Assembly: GCA_022818135.1 (NCBI GenBank)
Contig: JAFMSR010000005.1
Span: 34,544,872 to 34,608,871 of the forward strand
Direction of reading: 5' to 3'
Length of the DNA: 64,000 nt
Source: Saxidomus purpurata
Taxonomy: Eukaryota > Mollusca > Bivalvia > Venerida > Veneridae
Below, piece after piece: positions 61,535-64,000 of this stretch (the first letter of the stretch is position 1; every line of letters begins with the position of its first letter). The notes beneath the pieces are model-generated. The model saw only the letters and a program-made list of their open reading frames with translations. It was not told the origin of the DNA and made no database searches. The position numbers were made by a program, and so were the translations under genes.

Positions 61535-62260
61535 CTACACACAGGGAGCTTTGTTTATTGAGCACTACTCACAGTGAGTACTGTTCAGTGAGCACTACTC
61601 ACAGTGAGCATTGTTCAGTGAGCACAGCTCGCAGTGAGTACTGTTCAGTGAGCACTACTCAAAGTTAGAACTGTTCAGAGAGTACTACTCACAGTGCGTA
61701 TTGTTCAATAAGTACTAATCAGAGTGAGTACAGTTCAGTGAGAACAGATCACAATGAGAACTTCTCACAATGAGCTTTGTCCGATAAGTTCTAGTCAGAG
61801 CGATCATAATTCAGTGTGCACTTCTCATATTGAGCAGTGTTCAGTGAGAACTACTCACAGTTTGAACTACTCACAATGAAAATTGTTCAATTAGTACTGC
61901 TCAGAGTGAGTATTGTTCAGTGAGAACTACCCAAAATGAGCATTGTTGAGTGGGTGTTTCTCACAGTGAGAACTACTCACAGTGAGCTGTGTTTAGTGAG
62001 TGCTACTCAAAATGAGCACTGTTTAGTGAGTACGTACTACTCACAGTGAGCTGTGTTTAGTGAGTAATACTCAAAATGAGCATTGTTCTATGAGTAAAAC
62101 CTCACAGTTAGCATTGTCCAATGAGCACTACACCCGCTGAGAACTTTAAACGTTCACTACTCACATTTAGCAATGTCCAGAATTATTTATTAGTGCTATT
62201 CACAGTCAACATTGCTCAGTGAGTACTATATATTTACACTGAGTATTGTTCTCTTAGTAT
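61535..62260. repeat. Degenerate satellite of about 30-bp units
   Basis: Units such as cagtgagcactactcacagt plus gagtactgtt repeat about 24 times with many substitutions and indels. The words 'gagtact', 'actcac' and 'gttca' also characterise the 59-bp satellite at 52.3-53.7 kb, so the two may be related. Confidence 0.8.
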
Positions 62261-62264
62261 TCAT

Positions 62265-63312
62265 GGCGACTATAAATCTCCGTAACTTTGGTCTGTCGGC
62301 GAAGTTTTTGAGATTCTAGATCTTGGCTAGTCAAATTACATACTAAAAGATGGAAAATTTATGGAACCTCTTCCATGTAAGCTGACTTTCTATATAAACG
62401 AGTTTGAGCTAGCGATATGCAAAATTCATTTTTTTACGCACTTACTGAGTGCCTTGGCGCCAACCTTCTATATTTTACAAGTTAAATGTCTGCGTGTGAC
62501 AGTCAGGCTATTACCCACGGATTAGTTGTAGAATTGAAATCACGTTGTTGGTAAAAATATATATAATAGAAATGAAAATAGTTATTTTCAATATTAAAAT
62601 ATCTCAAAACTTTTAAGTTCAAGTACGAGTTCAGTTTAATTGACCGCGACTATGTAACCGTTTAAACTTTAAACTTTAAATCCATACAATATTTAATCTA
62701 TATATTATATAAGATAAAAGAACTTTTTTGCCATCGAGTGAAACACGTAAGCATGCATAAAATTAAAAAAAAACGAAATTGGTAAAAATAGAAAGGTTAA
62801 AGGCAAAACATATAACTTTGAAACTGTATGTCTATCTTCAGTGTGTATTGCCATAATCAGAAACACATTACATCAAATTGTAGCATTTCATAAGCATGAC
62901 TTTGTAAAGGGATAAATTTTATTTGTTGTAATCGCTCAATAAGCGGATCATAATATGAAGGTATATGTTCAGTTCTAATGCTCTAGGTGCTCAAAACAAG
63001 ACTGAATGCAATTGTAGGCAATTCAAATAAAACACAGTCGAACTGACAAGTTTCTTAATTGTATTTCCGTGTACACTTCACACACGTTTTTCCTGTTTCT
63101 CAAATTTTTCATCAGAAACAAATTGAAATGCAAGTTAGTAAATATGGAACTGAGCTGGTACACGAAGGCCTTCATACCTTTGTATTGCTTTCATCACCTA
63201 ACACCATGTAAATACGTGTATAACGTTCCTGTAAAACAATGAACACAATCTTTGTGAACAATTTAAAATATTGATATACATTTGTATTTATCAATATACA
63301 TGTATATTAAAT
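62265..63312. other. Region 3' of the GPCR exon
   Basis: AT-rich and probably includes the receptor's 3' UTR. No other feature is recognised. Confidence 0.4.
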
Positions 63313-63313
63313 C

Positions 63314-63790
63314 TTATACAGGCTCAGTTTTTATCTTGTCAACGTCTGCAGCTTCTCGTTCAGTGCCAAACGACAGAGCAAATGCCGTTGGCAAGTTTGA
63401 AAAACAGAATAGAGATGCCGGGTGTTGTAGTCCGAAACATTGCGGGTTTTGTGGACTCATTAGTTTCTGCAAAGATGGTCGCTCATTAAACTGTGTTTTT
63501 GAGATAGTAGTACCACCAGTTTCACTTAAGAACACATCATTTTCATCAAAATTGTTTTCCATGCTTTTTGTGATAGTTGTGTTAGAGGTTTTTCTTGTAT
63601 TTTCTCCTTTCATACTGAATTTACCTGTGACACTTCTAATACACTTGAGCGCTTTTGCAAACATTTCTTTCCTGAACAGGATGTAAATCCAAGGGTCTAA
63701 TATTTGGTTAAGGGACGCAAGCCGCAGCGCCATCAAATCGGCCTTTACATTCACTTGCTCGTGATACATCTGGTTGACTATGATTCGAAC
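63314..63790 (-). CDS. Class A GPCR, last exon, prostaglandin E receptor (EP2/EP4)-like
   Basis: Minus-strand exon with acceptor tttatttcag just before 63790, ending at a TAA (63316-63314): 158 codons. It opens VRIIVNQMYHEQVNVKADLM, the end of helix 6/loop 3. Helix 7 follows, ALRLASLNQILDPWIYILFR, in which the NPxxY motif has the DPWIY form typical of prostanoid receptors. Then comes a basic helix-8 start (KEMFAKALKCIRSV). Arg in RLAS is at the position where prostanoid receptors bind the prostaglandin carboxylate. The cytoplasmic tail of about 110 residues is Ser/Thr-rich, as in EP4. The exon border before helix 7 and the wording resemble EP4 more than other prostanoid receptors. Helices 1-6 lie beyond the right end. 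Ligand identity is inferred from family similarity only. Confidence 0.85.
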   Translation of the reverse strand, partial: VRIIVNQMYHEQVNVKADLMALRLASLNQILDPWIYILFRKEMFAKALKCIRSVTGKFSMKGENTRKTSNTTITKSMENNFDENDVFLSETGGTTISKTQFNERPSLQKLMSPQNPQCFGLQHPASLFCFSNLPTAFALSFGTEREAADVDKIKTEPV

Positions 63791-64000
63791 CTGAAATAAA
63801 ATTTAATTGTTTGAATGTTACCTTCACACAATTTAAGCAGCATACTTTTTCATCCTACTTTTTTTCTTTCTTTCCTCTTTCTTACAGTTTCAAAAGTTTA
63901 ACAGCAGGTCCAAAATACAGTAAGTTTCGACTTAATAGGTAGCAAAAGTTTATCTTACCAAAAATGGGCACCAGCATGTAGCAAAAATGATGACAATTCC
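63791..64000 (-). other. Intron of the GPCR gene
   Basis: Sequence 5' of the last exon with a pyrimidine-rich stretch on the plus strand. No further exon before the window ends. Confidence 0.5.

Overview
This is a eukaryotic, AT-rich, intron-rich genomic window of animal type. The evidence is GT...AG introns, single coding exons of about 80-600 bp separated by kilobases, AATAAA signals, TATA boxes, many tRNA-derived repeats, MITE-like inverted-repeat elements, and LINE and Tc1/mariner remnants. Several dispersed repeats (the 'ctgatcatgatctgcactg' word, the 'ggtcggccgggttagcag' element, the 143-146 bp 'gacctagtttttgacccc' array) resemble repeats I associate with bivalve mollusc genomes, so a clam-like bivalve is my best guess. 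That is inference; no marker gene proves it.

Layout. 0-2 kb: tandem repeats, then one exon of a recoverin/neuronal-calcium-sensor-like EF-hand protein on the minus strand. 2.7-6.4 kb: a tRNA-containing inverted-repeat element, a small MITE, and two blocks of abnormal homopolymers that look like assembly damage. 7.4-11.8 kb and 19.9-22.9 kb: two tandem paralogues on the plus strand, the most distinctive content of the window. Each encodes a secreted protein with a signal peptide, a degenerate CAP (SCP/TAPS) domain split over three exons, and a long Asn/Tyr/Gly/Trp repeat region. The first copy ends in a six-cysteine ShKT domain but its repeat exon is broken by indels. The second has an intact 353-residue frame but a four-codon last exon and no ShKT.

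28.5-39.8 kb (minus): a complete three-exon, four-transmembrane PMP22/claudin-like gene of 197 residues. A decayed copy of its second exon lies in its first intron, and a Tc1/mariner remnant with long inverted repeats lies in its second. 40-54 kb: no gene recognised. This part holds a LINE 3' fragment, several inverted-repeat elements, foldback hairpins and a 1.4 kb satellite of 59-bp units. 55-58.5 kb (plus): two exon-like pieces resembling the C-terminal part of M13 (neprilysin-type) peptidases with the middle missing, probably a relic. 59.5-62.3 kb: a second copy of the tRNA-containing element, a long hairpin, another tRNA-like sequence and a second satellite. The minus-strand end (63.3-63.8 kb) is the last exon of a class A GPCR whose seventh helix resembles prostaglandin E2 (EP2/EP4) receptors.

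The genes show no sign of acting as a unit. The one biologically connected group is the CAP-repeat pair, probably extracellular structural or secretory products. All calls come from reading the sequence; no database search was possible.
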